Of a DNA stretch of 64,000 nt, positions 34,839 through 43,542 are shown piece after piece. This DNA comes from Paenibacillus sophorae. Its GTDB lineage: Bacteria; Bacillota; Bacilli; Paenibacillales; Paenibacillaceae. Location: NCBI RefSeq assembly GCF_018966525.1, contig NZ_CP076607.1, forward strand, positions 4,898,001-4,962,000. Reading direction: 5' to 3'. Below the pieces are notes generated by a model. The model had not been told where the DNA came from. It worked only from the letters and a program-made list of their open reading frames with translations, and did no database searches. Within the stretch, counting starts at the first letter, position 1. Each line of letters begins with the position of its first letter. Made by a program: the position numbers and the translations under genes.

Positions 34839-37094
34839 CTAGTTCGAGGATGCGGCATTCTGCTTAGAGTTTATATCCGGTTTTGGTTCGGAAGCCGATT
34901 CGGCATTCGGACCGGTCGCTTCCCCCGAGGCTGCTTCGGTGTCTTTTGCATCTTGCTTGTTAGGCATAAGGGTCAGCGCAACTTGCGTTTTTCCGTTATT
35001 CACGGATTCCTTCTGTACCGTGACATACCCTTCTCCGCTGACCTGGATGCCTACCTTCAGCAGGCTGAGTACTTCAAGCGCGTCACGCAGCGATTCGCCG
35101 CGCAGATCGGGAATAGTCGGTTTATCGCCCTGTTCGCTCAGCAGGTATACCTTCTGACCGGAGGACAGCGCCGTACCCGGGGACGGATACTGACTGACCA
35201 CTGCCGGACCGCCTCCGACACTCTCGAAATCAAAGCCCTGGTCAAGGAGTTGTTCTCTCGCGGATTTCATCGTCTGGCCGACCATGTTCGGAGCAGTGCG
35301 AGCCGCCACCGCATCATCCCCGGATTTTTTTCCGTTCTTGTCATTCGCGTACACTTTGGGGACACCCATATACTCCAAAGACTGGGAAACGATCTTTTTG
35401 AATATCGGAGCCGCCACCCCGCCGCCACCGAGTTCCGTCTTGGGGTCGTCGACGATGACAATCACTGCAATCTTCGGATCGTTAACCGGGGCGTAGCCGA
35501 TAAAAGAAACCACATTCTTGGTGTAGTCATACTCCCCGTTGACCACCTTAACCGCCGTACCGGTTTTGCCGGCAACCCGATACCCTTCGATATAAGCATG
35601 CCGGCCGGTGCCAATCTTCTGGTCTGCGACAACCTGCTCCAGATAAATGCTAGTTTGCTTGGCGCTCTCCGCCGAGATCACCTGGCGTACCACCTCCGGC
35701 TTTGTGACAGTGGCCTTGCCGGTATTCGGATCATTGATTTCCTTAACCACATATGGCTTCATCAGCTTGCCGCCGTTGGCGACCGCCGACACCGCGGCCA
35801 GCTGCTGGATCGGCGTAACCTGAACCTTCCCGTGACCGTAGGCAAGTGTCGCGTATTCCACGTCATACTGCGGCGTGAGCACTCCCTTGGCTTCTCCGGG
35901 AAGATCAATTCCCGTCTTTTGGTCGAAGCCGAAATTTTCAATGTATTGTTTCAGTCTATCTTTTCCCAGCATCTCATAGCCCAGCTTGACAAAACCCACG
36001 TTACTGGAATGCTTCACGCCATCCAGATAGGTAATTCTCCCCCAACCTCCACGCATATCATTAAGACGCCGTCTTCCGATCATGATGTAGCCCGACTGAA
36101 ACTTTGCGTTCGGATCGAACAGCTTCTCCTGCACCGTGCCCGCCAGCGTCACAATTTTAAATGTCGAACCCGGTTCGTAGATGGACTTGATCGCATGGTT
36201 GTAGAAATCCCCCTGGTTCTTAGTCGCCCAGTATTCATTGGGATTGAAGGTCGGCAGATTGGCCATTCCCAGAATTTCCATCGTATTGGGATCAGCCGCT
36301 ATCACTGTCATGCTCTTCGGCTGGTATTCCGTGTAGGCTTCTTTCATTGCATCTTCGATATAATACTGGATCGTACTGTCGATTGTCAGCTTCAGGCTAT
36401 CGCCGTTGACGACCGGCTTATACGTCTCTGCCGCATCGGGCAGCTTAACACCCTTGCCGTCGCTCTGATAGTTAAGAGAGCCATTGGTGCCCTTAAGCAG
36501 CTTGTCGTAGAAATATTCAAGTCCGGCTACGGCGTTGCCGTCACGGTCCGTATATCCAAGAATATGAGCGGCCAGTGAGTTTTTGGGATAATAGCGTTTC
36601 TGGTCCTTGACAAAGCCGATGCCGGTTTCGCGGATATCATGCTCCTTCTCCAGCTTCTTCCCGAACTCGGTAATCTTGTCAGCCACTTCCTGATCGACCT
36701 TCCAGCCCTCGTTGCGCACCTCGCGGTTCTTATTTAAATTGCCGTCCTTGTCCTTCGAATCGACCAGTTCTTCGAGTTCCGAAACCGGCTTGTTCAATAT
36801 CTCATGCAGTCCTTGGATCACCTCGTCCCGGATACCCTGTTCATGGATCACTTTCGGCTCCACGACCACTGTATAAGCGGGCACGTCGCTGGCAAGAACA
36901 CTTCCGTTGCGATCTGTAATTTCTCCGCGCTGGGCTTTGATAATTGTTGTGTGCGCCCAAGTCTTCGCGGCTTCTTTTTGCCAAAAATCCCCTTGAAGCA
37001 CCTGAATATAGAAAACCCGTCCGACCAGAACAAGAAAAAAGAGGGTAATACATCCCCCTATGAACAGCGTCCGAAGCTTTATTCTTTTTATCAT
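34839..37094 (-). CDS. pbpB: Penicillin-binding protein 2B-like septal transpeptidase
   Basis: A 751-residue class B PBP acting at the division septum. It has a membrane helix (about 8-28), a pedestal domain, the transpeptidase motifs EPGSTFKIVTL, SSN and AGKTGTAVK, and two C-terminal PASTA domains followed by a hydrophilic Ala/Ser/Glu-rich tail ending near position 34842. ATG 37094 with GTGAGG seven bases upstream. Located between ftsL and spoVD as in Bacillus, with 45 bases after ftsL. Confidence 0.95.
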   Translation of the reverse strand: MIKRIKLRTLFIGGCITLFFLVLVGRVFYIQVLQGDFWQKEAAKTWAHTTIIKAQRGEITDRNGSVLASDVPAYTVVVEPKVIHEQGIRDEVIQGLHEILNKPVSELEELVDSKDKDGNLNKNREVRNEGWKVDQEVADKITEFGKKLEKEHDIRETGIGFVKDQKRYYPKNSLAAHILGYTDRDGNAVAGLEYFYDKLLKGTNGSLNYQSDGKGVKLPDAAETYKPVVNGDSLKLTIDSTIQYYIEDAMKEAYTEYQPKSMTVIAADPNTMEILGMANLPTFNPNEYWATKNQGDFYNHAIKSIYEPGSTFKIVTLAGTVQEKLFDPNAKFQSGYIMIGRRRLNDMRGGWGRITYLDGVKHSSNVGFVKLGYEMLGKDRLKQYIENFGFDQKTGIDLPGEAKGVLTPQYDVEYATLAYGHGKVQVTPIQQLAAVSAVANGGKLMKPYVVKEINDPNTGKATVTKPEVVRQVISAESAKQTSIYLEQVVADQKIGTGRHAYIEGYRVAGKTGTAVKVVNGEYDYTKNVVSFIGYAPVNDPKIAVIVIVDDPKTELGGGGVAAPIFKKIVSQSLEYMGVPKVYANDKNGKKSGDDAVAARTAPNMVGQTMKSAREQLLDQGFDFESVGGGPAVVSQYPSPGTALSSGQKVYLLSEQGDKPTIPDLRGESLRDALEVLSLLKVGIQVSGEGYVTVQKESVNNGKTQVALTLMPNKQDAKDTEAASGEATGPNAESASEPKPDINSKQNAASSN

Positions 37095-37139
37095 ACGCAA
37101 ACCTCACAACTCTTTTTCGCGTTCTTACCGACCCTATGA

Positions 37140-37529
37140 CTATTTTTCATTAGTATAAGCAACATTACGAGGCACAAAAATCGTCTGTTCGTCGTCAGGA
37201 GAGCTCCAGCCCCAGGAACGCGCCTTGCCTGGAATCTGCTGCTCCAGGTCCTGCTTATCTTTCTGATAGACGGCAATTTGTTTCTTCGCCTCTGAAATTT
37301 TCGTATCAAGATTCTGCGCCTGCTTGTTCAAATCGTAAATGTGGACATAGCGCCATACCAGAACGCTGGACACAAGGACGAATAAGGCAAGAGTCAGGAG
37401 ATATAGAAGCTTCTCCTGCATGGGGAGCGTCGTTCGCCTTGTGATAACCTTTGTCTTTTCGCGGTAGCGTGGATTAACTTTCGGTTCCCTTTGTTGCTGC
37501 ACTGCCAAATTGCCGCGGGTATAGGCCAT
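37140..37529 (-). CDS. ftsL: Cell division protein FtsL
   Basis: A 129-residue bitopic protein. A basic cytoplasmic part (about 1-38) precedes a membrane helix (about 40-60, LLYLLTLALFVLVSSVLVW) and an extracellular leucine-zipper-like coiled coil (about 68-100). It assembles with DivIB and DivIC to control septal synthesis. ATG 37529 with AAAGGAGAG upstream; the 14-residue extension overlaps the rsmH end and is rejected. Confidence 0.92.
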   Translation of the reverse strand: MAYTRGNLAVQQQREPKVNPRYREKTKVITRRTTLPMQEKLLYLLTLALFVLVSSVLVWRYVHIYDLNKQAQNLDTKISEAKKQIAVYQKDKQDLEQQIPGKARSWGWSSPDDEQTIFVPRNVAYTNEK

Positions 37530-37554
37530 CTCTGACTCTCCTTTTATCGTCTTT

Positions 37555-38508
37555 TTACAATTTCTCTGCAATGCGCAGCTTGGCCGAGCGGGCGCGAGGA
37601 TTCAAGGTTAGCTCCTCTTCGCCAGGCGTAAGCGGCTTGCGATTGATCAGTTTCATCTGGCCTTCGCCTCCGCATACACATAGCGGAAAATCCGGCGGGC
37701 ACGTACAGCGGCCGACATAGCTGTTCAAGATTTGCTTGCAAATCCGGTCCTCCAGGGAATGGAACGTAATCACGGAAACTCTGCCTCCGGGAGCCAAGCA
37801 CCGCACAGCCGCGTGAAGGGCCTCTTCAAAAGCGCCCAATTCGTCGTTCACGGCAATGCGCAGCCCCTGAAAGCTTCGTTTGGCGGGATGACCGCCCGTC
37901 CTGCGCGTCGCGGCCGGAATTGCCTCTTTAATTATATCGGCTAGTTCCCCCGTGCTATTAATAGGACGAACTGCTCTCCGCTCCACAATTTTTCCCGCAA
38001 TCCGCCTGGAGAACTTCTCCTCTCCATACCGGAACAGCACACGGGCGATTTCCTGTTCGGGCCAGGTGTTTACGATTTCCGCGGCGGTCAATTCGGCACC
38101 CCGGTCCATCCGCATATCGAGCGGAGCGTCATGGTTATAGCTAAAGCCGCGCTCTCCTTCGTCAAATTGCGGGGAAGAGACGCCCAGATCGAACAGGATA
38201 CCATCCACCTGAGGGATGCCGTCTTTCTGCGGTACCATAGGCAACGCTCTCAGCACTTCCTCCAAATCCCGAAAATTCGTCTTGACCAGGATAACTTTGT
38301 CTCCGAAGGCGGCCAGCTTTTCCTTGGCGTTGTCCAAAGCCCAGTCATCCTGATCGAGCGCGATCAACCGGCCCTGACTCCCCAAGCGGGAAGCGATCAG
38401 GGCACTGTGCCCCGCTCCTCCGAGCGTACAATCCACATAGATGCCGTCTTCTCTGACATGTAAGCCCTCCGTCGCTTCTTCCTTCAGAACCGTGATGTGA
38501 TGAAACAA
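37555..38508 (-). CDS. rsmH: 16S rRNA m4C1402 methyltransferase RsmH (MraW)
   Basis: A 317-residue SAM-dependent methyltransferase acting on C1402 of 16S rRNA. The SAM loop is CTLGGAGHSALI (about 27-38). Later motifs are FDLGVSSPQFDEGERGFSY and RVSVITFHSLEDR. A Cys-rich segment (GRCTCPPDFPLCVCGG) near the C-terminus is typical. The start is TTG 38508 with GGAGGGAT upstream. 25 bases before ftsL. Confidence 0.96.
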   Translation of the reverse strand: MFHHITVLKEEATEGLHVREDGIYVDCTLGGAGHSALIASRLGSQGRLIALDQDDWALDNAKEKLAAFGDKVILVKTNFRDLEEVLRALPMVPQKDGIPQVDGILFDLGVSSPQFDEGERGFSYNHDAPLDMRMDRGAELTAAEIVNTWPEQEIARVLFRYGEEKFSRRIAGKIVERRAVRPINSTGELADIIKEAIPAATRRTGGHPAKRSFQGLRIAVNDELGAFEEALHAAVRCLAPGGRVSVITFHSLEDRICKQILNSYVGRCTCPPDFPLCVCGGEGQMKLINRKPLTPGEEELTLNPRARSAKLRIAEKL

Positions 38509-38543
38509 GACTTATCCCTCCAAGACAGTATTCGGTATATAGA

Positions 38544-38981
38544 TTATAAATCAAAGTTGAAATCCACCAGCTTCTCGGCGATCTCGTTGAACGATTCTTC
38601 CGACTGCCCGAAGTACTGTTCCCAAAGCTCCTTGTTCCAGATTTCCACCCGGTTCGATACGCCCAGAATGACACAGTCCTTGTTCAGCTTTGCATACTCT
38701 CGCAGATTAGCGGGAAGGGTCACCCTCCCCTGCTTGTCCCACTGGCATTCCGTCGCTCCCGAGAAAAAGAAACGGCTGAACGCGCGGGCGTCGGACTTCA
38801 TGAGCGGCAGACTTTTCAGCTTTTGTTCCATGATTGCCCATTCTTCCATGGGATAAACGAAAAGGCAGGAATCGAGTCCGCGGGTGGCCACAAAAGAGGC
38901 GCCGAGCAGTTCACGAAACTTAGCCGGAATAATAATACGGCCTTTATCGTCAATGCTATGCTGGTATTCCCCCATAAACAT
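38544..38981 (-). CDS. mraZ: Transcriptional regulator MraZ
   Basis: A 145-residue protein with two AbrB-like SpoVT/MraZ repeats, each with its DXXXR-type loop (DDKGRIIIPAKFRE and DKQGRVTLPANLRE). It binds DNA and regulates the dcw cluster. ATG 38981 with AGGAG ten bases upstream; an 18-residue extension reads through the operator and is rejected. A 10-base periodic GTGGG array lies in its 5' untranslated region (39001-39035), the probable autoregulatory site. Confidence 0.95.
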   Translation of the reverse strand: MFMGEYQHSIDDKGRIIIPAKFRELLGASFVATRGLDSCLFVYPMEEWAIMEQKLKSLPLMKSDARAFSRFFFSGATECQWDKQGRVTLPANLREYAKLNKDCVILGVSNRVEIWNKELWEQYFGQSEESFNEIAEKLVDFNFDL

Positions 38982-39000
38982 TGGCTGCCCACTCCTTAAT

Positions 39001-39035
39001 CCCTCGGGTCCCCACTTTGCCCCACTTTTCACCAC
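39001..39035 (-). promoter_or_regulatory. Probable MraZ operator, 10-bp periodic GTGGG repeats
   Basis: On the minus strand, the units GTGGT (39031-39035), GTGGG (39021-39025), GTGGG (39011-39015) and GAGGG (39001-39005) occur every 10 bases, i.e. TGGG-type repeats with 5-base spacers as known for MraZ. A TATTAT -10-like box lies directly upstream at 39042-39047, so the array would cover the first transcribed bases. Confidence 0.65.
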
Positions 39036-39047
39036 TTAAGCATAATA

Positions 39048-39424
39048 GATTCGTCACTAAAAATCAAAAACCTTTTTCCGTTTAAAGGAAATTTATTCCT
39101 ATCCTTATCATCGTTGCATCCTAAAAAAATCGCGTAGCTCTATTCGGGTGTCCGGCGCAATGCGACATAATACAGGGTACAGCAAAATGAACCAGATAAA
39201 AGACTATTGACGAAAGAAATAAATGCCAACCGCGCCGGAAGTAAAAGAATGGGCAAATTTAGCGAAGTGGATGATGGGATCGTCCTTTATGTCGAACACA
39301 AAATTTACACGTCGGCTCTGCGCGAATCCGTATTTCGACTGGTTTATCCTTTCATTTCCGAAAAATCCCTTCTATTAAATAGACCGAAATTTCATAGTGG
39401 ATTTTATTAAAACGCCGAATTAAC
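39048..39424. other. Intergenic region between mraZ and ahcY
   Basis: About 375 AT-rich bases upstream of mraZ. Apart from the -10-like box just below it, no clear -35, RNA motif or gene is seen. A plus-strand frame at 39207-39410 would give 67 residues without recognisable features or a ribosome-binding site and is not called. Confidence 0.4.
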
Positions 39425-39467
39425 AAAAGGCAGCTTGGCCAATATTGCATTGGCAAGCTGCCTTTTT
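39425..39467. terminator. Strong terminator downstream of ahcY
   Basis: AAAAGGCAGCTTG pairs with CAAGCTGCCTTTTT, with a further CCAAT/ATTGG inside. It lies 30 bases after the ahcY stop on the minus strand and has T-runs in both directions. Confidence 0.85.
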
Positions 39468-39496
39468 CATAATATAAGAATTAATAAGCTGAGCGC

Positions 39497-40768
39497 TTAT
39501 CCATTCAGATTCCAGCTGTCCAAATACGCAACCTGCTCGGGTGTCAAGCGGTCAATGCCCAGCCCCATGCTTTCCAGCTTGTAGCGGGCAACCTGCTCGT
39601 CCAGCTCATAAGGAACATTCTCGACCTTGACGCCGATTTTTTCGTAGCTGTCATTTACATATTTCAGAGAGAGCGCCTGAAGGGCAAACGTCATGTCCAT
39701 AATTTCCGCCGGATGTCCGTCCGCCGCGCCTAAGTTGACCAGCCGTCCCTCAGCCAACAGGTACAGCTTGCGTCCGTCCTTAAGCTGGTATTCCTCGATA
39801 TTTTTACGGACAACGCGCTGCGTTACCGCTCTCTCCGCAAGCTCCGGTTTGTTGACCTCCACATCGAAATGACCGGCGTTGCACATAATGGCCCCGTCCT
39901 TCATCACATCGTAATGCTCGCCCCGGATGACGTAACGGTTGCCTGTTACGGTAACAAAGAAATCGCCCAGCTTGGCCGCTTCCAGCATCGGCATCACATG
40001 GAACCCGTCCATATGCGCTTCAACCGCCTTAATCGCATCGACTTCCGTGACGACTACGTTCGCGCCAAGTCCCTTGGCCCGCATGGCGACGCCTTTGCCG
40101 CACCATCCGTAACCGACAACCACGACCGTCTTGCCCGCAACCATCAGATTGGTCGTACGGATAATGCCGTCCCAAGCGGACTGACCGGTGCCGTAGCGGT
40201 TATCGAACAGATGCTTGCAGTATGCATCGTTGACGGCAACCATCGGGAATTTCAGCACGCCCTGCTTCTGCAGAGCCTTCAGCCGGATAATACCGGTCGT
40301 TGTCTCCTCCGCACCGCCCCGGATGTTCACCATCAGATCGGGCCGCTCGGAATGCAGCAGCGTCGCAAAGTCGCCGCCATCGTCGATAATGAGGTCAGGC
40401 TTGCTTTCCAGCGCCTTAATGTTGAGCGCCTTGAATTCCTCGGGTGTCGGATTGTATTTGGCAAATACGGTAATCCCGTCTTCGACCAGCGCGGCGCATA
40501 CGTCGTCCTGCGTGGAGAGAGGGTTCGAGCCAGTAATCGTTACCTCCGCGCCGCCGGCCTGCACGACTTTGGCCAAGTAGGCGGTTTTGGCTTCCAAATG
40601 CAGCGTAATGGATACTTTCAACCCTTTGAACGGCTGCTCGGTTTCGAACTGCTCTCGAATACGGTTCAACACGGGCATGTGCTGGCGAACCCAGTCAATT
40701 TTGAGATGTCCCTCTGGAGCGAGCGACATATCGGCAACAATACTATTTTGCTTGGATAGAGAACTCAT
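39497..40768 (-). CDS. ahcY: S-adenosylhomocysteine hydrolase
   Basis: A 423-residue enzyme splitting S-adenosylhomocysteine into adenosine and homocysteine. It has the substrate block NDAYCKHLFDNRYGTGQS, the NAD-binding motif VVVVGYGWCGKGVAMRA, and the C-terminal NAD-contact part. It is of the shorter, archaeal/bacterial size. Many Firmicutes instead use Pfs and LuxS, so this is a noteworthy choice. ATG 40768 with AGGAGG upstream. 38 bases downstream of bshC, so co-transcription is likely. No SAH riboswitch fits in the short gap. Confidence 0.93.
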   Translation of the reverse strand: MSSLSKQNSIVADMSLAPEGHLKIDWVRQHMPVLNRIREQFETEQPFKGLKVSITLHLEAKTAYLAKVVQAGGAEVTITGSNPLSTQDDVCAALVEDGITVFAKYNPTPEEFKALNIKALESKPDLIIDDGGDFATLLHSERPDLMVNIRGGAEETTTGIIRLKALQKQGVLKFPMVAVNDAYCKHLFDNRYGTGQSAWDGIIRTTNLMVAGKTVVVVGYGWCGKGVAMRAKGLGANVVVTEVDAIKAVEAHMDGFHVMPMLEAAKLGDFFVTVTGNRYVIRGEHYDVMKDGAIMCNAGHFDVEVNKPELAERAVTQRVVRKNIEEYQLKDGRKLYLLAEGRLVNLGAADGHPAEIMDMTFALQALSLKYVNDSYEKIGVKVENVPYELDEQVARYKLESMGLGIDRLTPEQVAYLDSWNLNG

Positions 40769-40806
40769 TAGATAACCTCCTGATCGTCATTTATTATATT
40801 TACTTC

Positions 40807-42435
40807 TTACATATAGATAATGCGGTGCGTCCCGCTGTAATCTGTGGGGAGCTCCATCAGCCCGTCCAGCCAGGATAGGCCATATCTGTTCAAATAATAG
40901 ATGATATTGTAAACTCGTTCCTGGAGTCTACCCAGCGGCATAAGCGAACGTTCAATCCGCTCCCACTGCCGCAGTGCGGCGTCATTCTGTTTCGCCATCG
41001 CGTCCTGCACTTTATTTTGCAAGAATGAAATCTGATCCAGTATTTTCTCCTTGTTGCTGCCGCCCAGCTTGATGAGTCCGGCCTGGACCGTGCCGATTTG
41101 TTCGATAAGAGGCTCGTACATAGCGGTAAAAGCGGCTTTCGCCTCCTCGAACCTTCTGCCAAGCTCAAGCTCATCCTGCGCTTCAAGCCACTGCCGCTTC
41201 TTGTCTTCCAGTCCACCTTGGACATCGGCGAAAGTCAGTCCATATTTCTCCAGATGCTTGTGCAGCGTGCCCTCCACGATAGTAAAAGACATGCGGGGAA
41301 TGATCAGCGGCATCCGCAGCCCCATATGCGCAAACGCCCGGCCGGTAATCCCCCAGTATGAGATCTCGCCTTGTCCAAGCACCGTTGCCAATACAGGCAG
41401 AAGATAATCCTGCATAAGCGGCCGGGTCAACACATTGTTGCTGAATCGTTCGGGGTGCCGGTCCAGAAGATCCAGCAGCTCCTCGCGGGAGAAAGAGACA
41501 GTGCCTTTGCGGTCGGTGAATATTCCATCCTTTTTGAGCAGCAGCAGCCGCGCGCCTTCATGGATATAAAAAAGATTTGCTCCGCCAGCCGTCACATCGG
41601 CCTGAAGCTGAAATCCTCCCTCCTTAATGTCGGCGGCTGTCTTATGGTAAGAAGCTTCAAGAGTATCATTGTTCTCGATCAATGAGCGGAAGAACGGTTG
41701 CTCCAGCCGCCGCAGCGCGGGGTCCGCGGAATCCAGCAGCACCAGACCGTATTTACCGAACAGCGAACCCATAATTTCTGCAAAAGCGCCGCACATGCTG
41801 CCGCCTGCGGCGGCGGCCCGCATGAGCTCCATCATTTCCGCCTTAAATTCACTCTCCTGAAGCAGCTCTTCCAGTTGTTCAAGCGGGCGACGCCAATGCT
41901 CCTCTTCCACTTCAATATGGCTGACCGAAGAATGTCCCGCATCCGGATACTCGATTCTCAATTTCGTTACTTCCCCCGACCGGTTCAGCACATATGTATG
42001 ATTAACCTCATCCCAGTCGTGGTCCTCGCCAGCAATCCAGAAAATAGGCACAACCGGCCGGTCCAGCTCCCGGCTCGCTTCTTGTGCGGCAAGAATAGCC
42101 GTGACCGCTTTATAGATAACAAGAAGCGGGCCTGTAAACAGGCCGCTTTGCTGTCCACCGGCAACGACCAGTGTCTCCGGCTGTTCCAGCAGATCGAGCG
42201 ATATCCTTACCTTCTCGTGGTTATTATACCTTGAGTTATAGGCCCGCAGCACTTCCGCAAGCTTGCTGCGGTCAGCCCGGAGGCTCTCGCTTTGATCCAG
42301 CCAAACGGCTCGCTGCCTCTTGTTCTCATGCATAAGAAAATCACCGCCATATAAATGGGCGACCGTTTCATAGCTGTGCATAAACCCTTGGGCAAGCGCC
42401 GGTCCGCCCGGCAGCGGCTCAGGTACAACATTCAT
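40807..42435 (-). CDS. bshC: Bacillithiol biosynthesis cysteine ligase BshC
   Basis: A 542-residue protein of the BshC family, joining cysteine to GlcN-malate in the last step of bacillithiol synthesis. It has the Rossmann-like core with VVAGGQQSGLFTGPLLVIYK (about 91-110) and FWIAGEDHDWDEVNHT (about 132-147), and a long C-terminal coiled coil (about 380-460). ATG 42435 with AGGGGGCAG upstream. In B. subtilis bshC directly precedes mraZ; here ahcY lies between them. Confidence 0.94.
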   Translation of the reverse strand: MNVVPEPLPGGPALAQGFMHSYETVAHLYGGDFLMHENKRQRAVWLDQSESLRADRSKLAEVLRAYNSRYNNHEKVRISLDLLEQPETLVVAGGQQSGLFTGPLLVIYKAVTAILAAQEASRELDRPVVPIFWIAGEDHDWDEVNHTYVLNRSGEVTKLRIEYPDAGHSSVSHIEVEEEHWRRPLEQLEELLQESEFKAEMMELMRAAAAGGSMCGAFAEIMGSLFGKYGLVLLDSADPALRRLEQPFFRSLIENNDTLEASYHKTAADIKEGGFQLQADVTAGGANLFYIHEGARLLLLKKDGIFTDRKGTVSFSREELLDLLDRHPERFSNNVLTRPLMQDYLLPVLATVLGQGEISYWGITGRAFAHMGLRMPLIIPRMSFTIVEGTLHKHLEKYGLTFADVQGGLEDKKRQWLEAQDELELGRRFEEAKAAFTAMYEPLIEQIGTVQAGLIKLGGSNKEKILDQISFLQNKVQDAMAKQNDAALRQWERIERSLMPLGRLQERVYNIIYYLNRYGLSWLDGLMELPTDYSGTHRIIYM

Positions 42436-42519
42436 CTTAAGCTGCCCCCTGTTCTCAAACTTCTTAAATGATTGTATCTAAAGGAGAACGCCGCGTCAAA
42501 GATCATTCTCAAAATTCAT

Positions 42520-42567
42520 CAAAAAAACGGGGTTTCCGGCCGCTCCTTTAGAGCTGCCGGAAACCCC
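42520..42567 (-). terminator. Intrinsic terminator of the opp operon
   Basis: On the minus strand, CGGGGTTTCCGGC (42555-42567) pairs perfectly with GCCGGAAACCCCG (42527-42539), followed by TTTTTT. It lies 55 bases after oppF. Confidence 0.9.
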
Positions 42568-42621
42568 GGAACTTTCAAGTACTTTCCTTTCGGACAAGAG
42601 AGTTCAGGCTGTGCCCGAAAC

Positions 42622-43542
42622 TTAGGCGTATGCCTTGGCTACCCAGTGGCCTTTCGAAACCTCAACCAGCTTCGTCTCTTCTTCATTGGTCTTCTCATCA
42701 GCCGAATAGATCGGGCTGGAAAGCTCATCATGAAAATGCAGCCGCTTCTTGTTGACCTCGATTTCTGGATCGGGAATCGGAATGGCCGACAACAGCGTTT
42801 TGGTATACGGATGAAGCGGGTTGGCGTACAGCTCTTCACTTTCGGCTAGCTCGACCATTTTGCCCAAGTACATAACCGCTACACGGTCGCTGATATGCTT
42901 AACCATGGACAAATCATGCGCAATGAACAGATAAGTAAGACCCAGACGGCTCTGCAGCTCTTTCAGCAGGTTGACGACCTGAGCCTGAATCGACACGTCA
43001 AGCGCTGAAATCGGTTCATCGCAGACGATGAATTTCGGATTAACCGCAAGCGCGCGGGCAATTCCGATCCGCTGGCGCTGGCCGCCGGAGAATTCATGCG
43101 GATACCGCGTTGCATGGTCATGGTTAAGTCCGACCATATCGAGCAGTTCCTCGATCCGTTTCTTCCGTTCAGCACGGCTTCCGGCCATATTATGAATATC
43201 CAGCGCTTCGCCGATAATATCCGAAACCGTAAAGCGCGGGTTGAGCGACGCGTAAGGGTCCTGGAAGATCATCTGCATGTCACGGCGCATAGCTTTCATT
43301 TTCCCTGGAGACAGTTTGTAAATGTCCGTACCGTTAAACTTAACGCTGCCAGCGGTCGGTTCGTACAGACGAAGGACCGTGCGGCCCGCGGTCGTTTTTC
43401 CGCAGCCGGACTCGCCCACCATTCCGAGCGTCTCCCCTTCGCGGATCGAGAAGTTGATATTATCGACCGCTCTGAGCACCTTGCCTTTGCCTACATTGAA
43501 ATATTTCTTGAGGCCTTCCACCTCAATCAGTTGTTTGCTCAA
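42622..43542 (-). CDS. oppF: Oligopeptide ABC transporter ATPase OppF
   Basis: A 306-residue ATPase of the OppF/DppF type. Walker A is GESGCGKTTAGRTV, the signature is EFSGGQRQRIGIARAL, Walker B is FIVCDEPISALD, and the C-terminal oligopeptide-transporter extension includes NPLHPYTKTLL. The start is TTG 43542 overlapping the oppD stop by four bases, with GGAGG upstream. Energises peptide uptake with OppD. Confidence 0.94.
   Translation of the reverse strand: MSKQLIEVEGLKKYFNVGKGKVLRAVDNINFSIREGETLGMVGESGCGKTTAGRTVLRLYEPTAGSVKFNGTDIYKLSPGKMKAMRRDMQMIFQDPYASLNPRFTVSDIIGEALDIHNMAGSRAERKKRIEELLDMVGLNHDHATRYPHEFSGGQRQRIGIARALAVNPKFIVCDEPISALDVSIQAQVVNLLKELQSRLGLTYLFIAHDLSMVKHISDRVAVMYLGKMVELAESEELYANPLHPYTKTLLSAIPIPDPEIEVNKKRLHFHDELSSPIYSADEKTNEEETKLVEVSKGHWVAKAYA

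Noticed and set aside
32767..36578. Two plus-strand frames of over 540 residues opposite spoVD and pbpB
   Set aside because: Antisense shadows of two class B PBPs with intact motifs.
39207..39410. 67-residue plus-strand frame between mraZ and ahcY
   Set aside because: No ribosome-binding site, no family resemblance; it sits in the mraZ upstream region.
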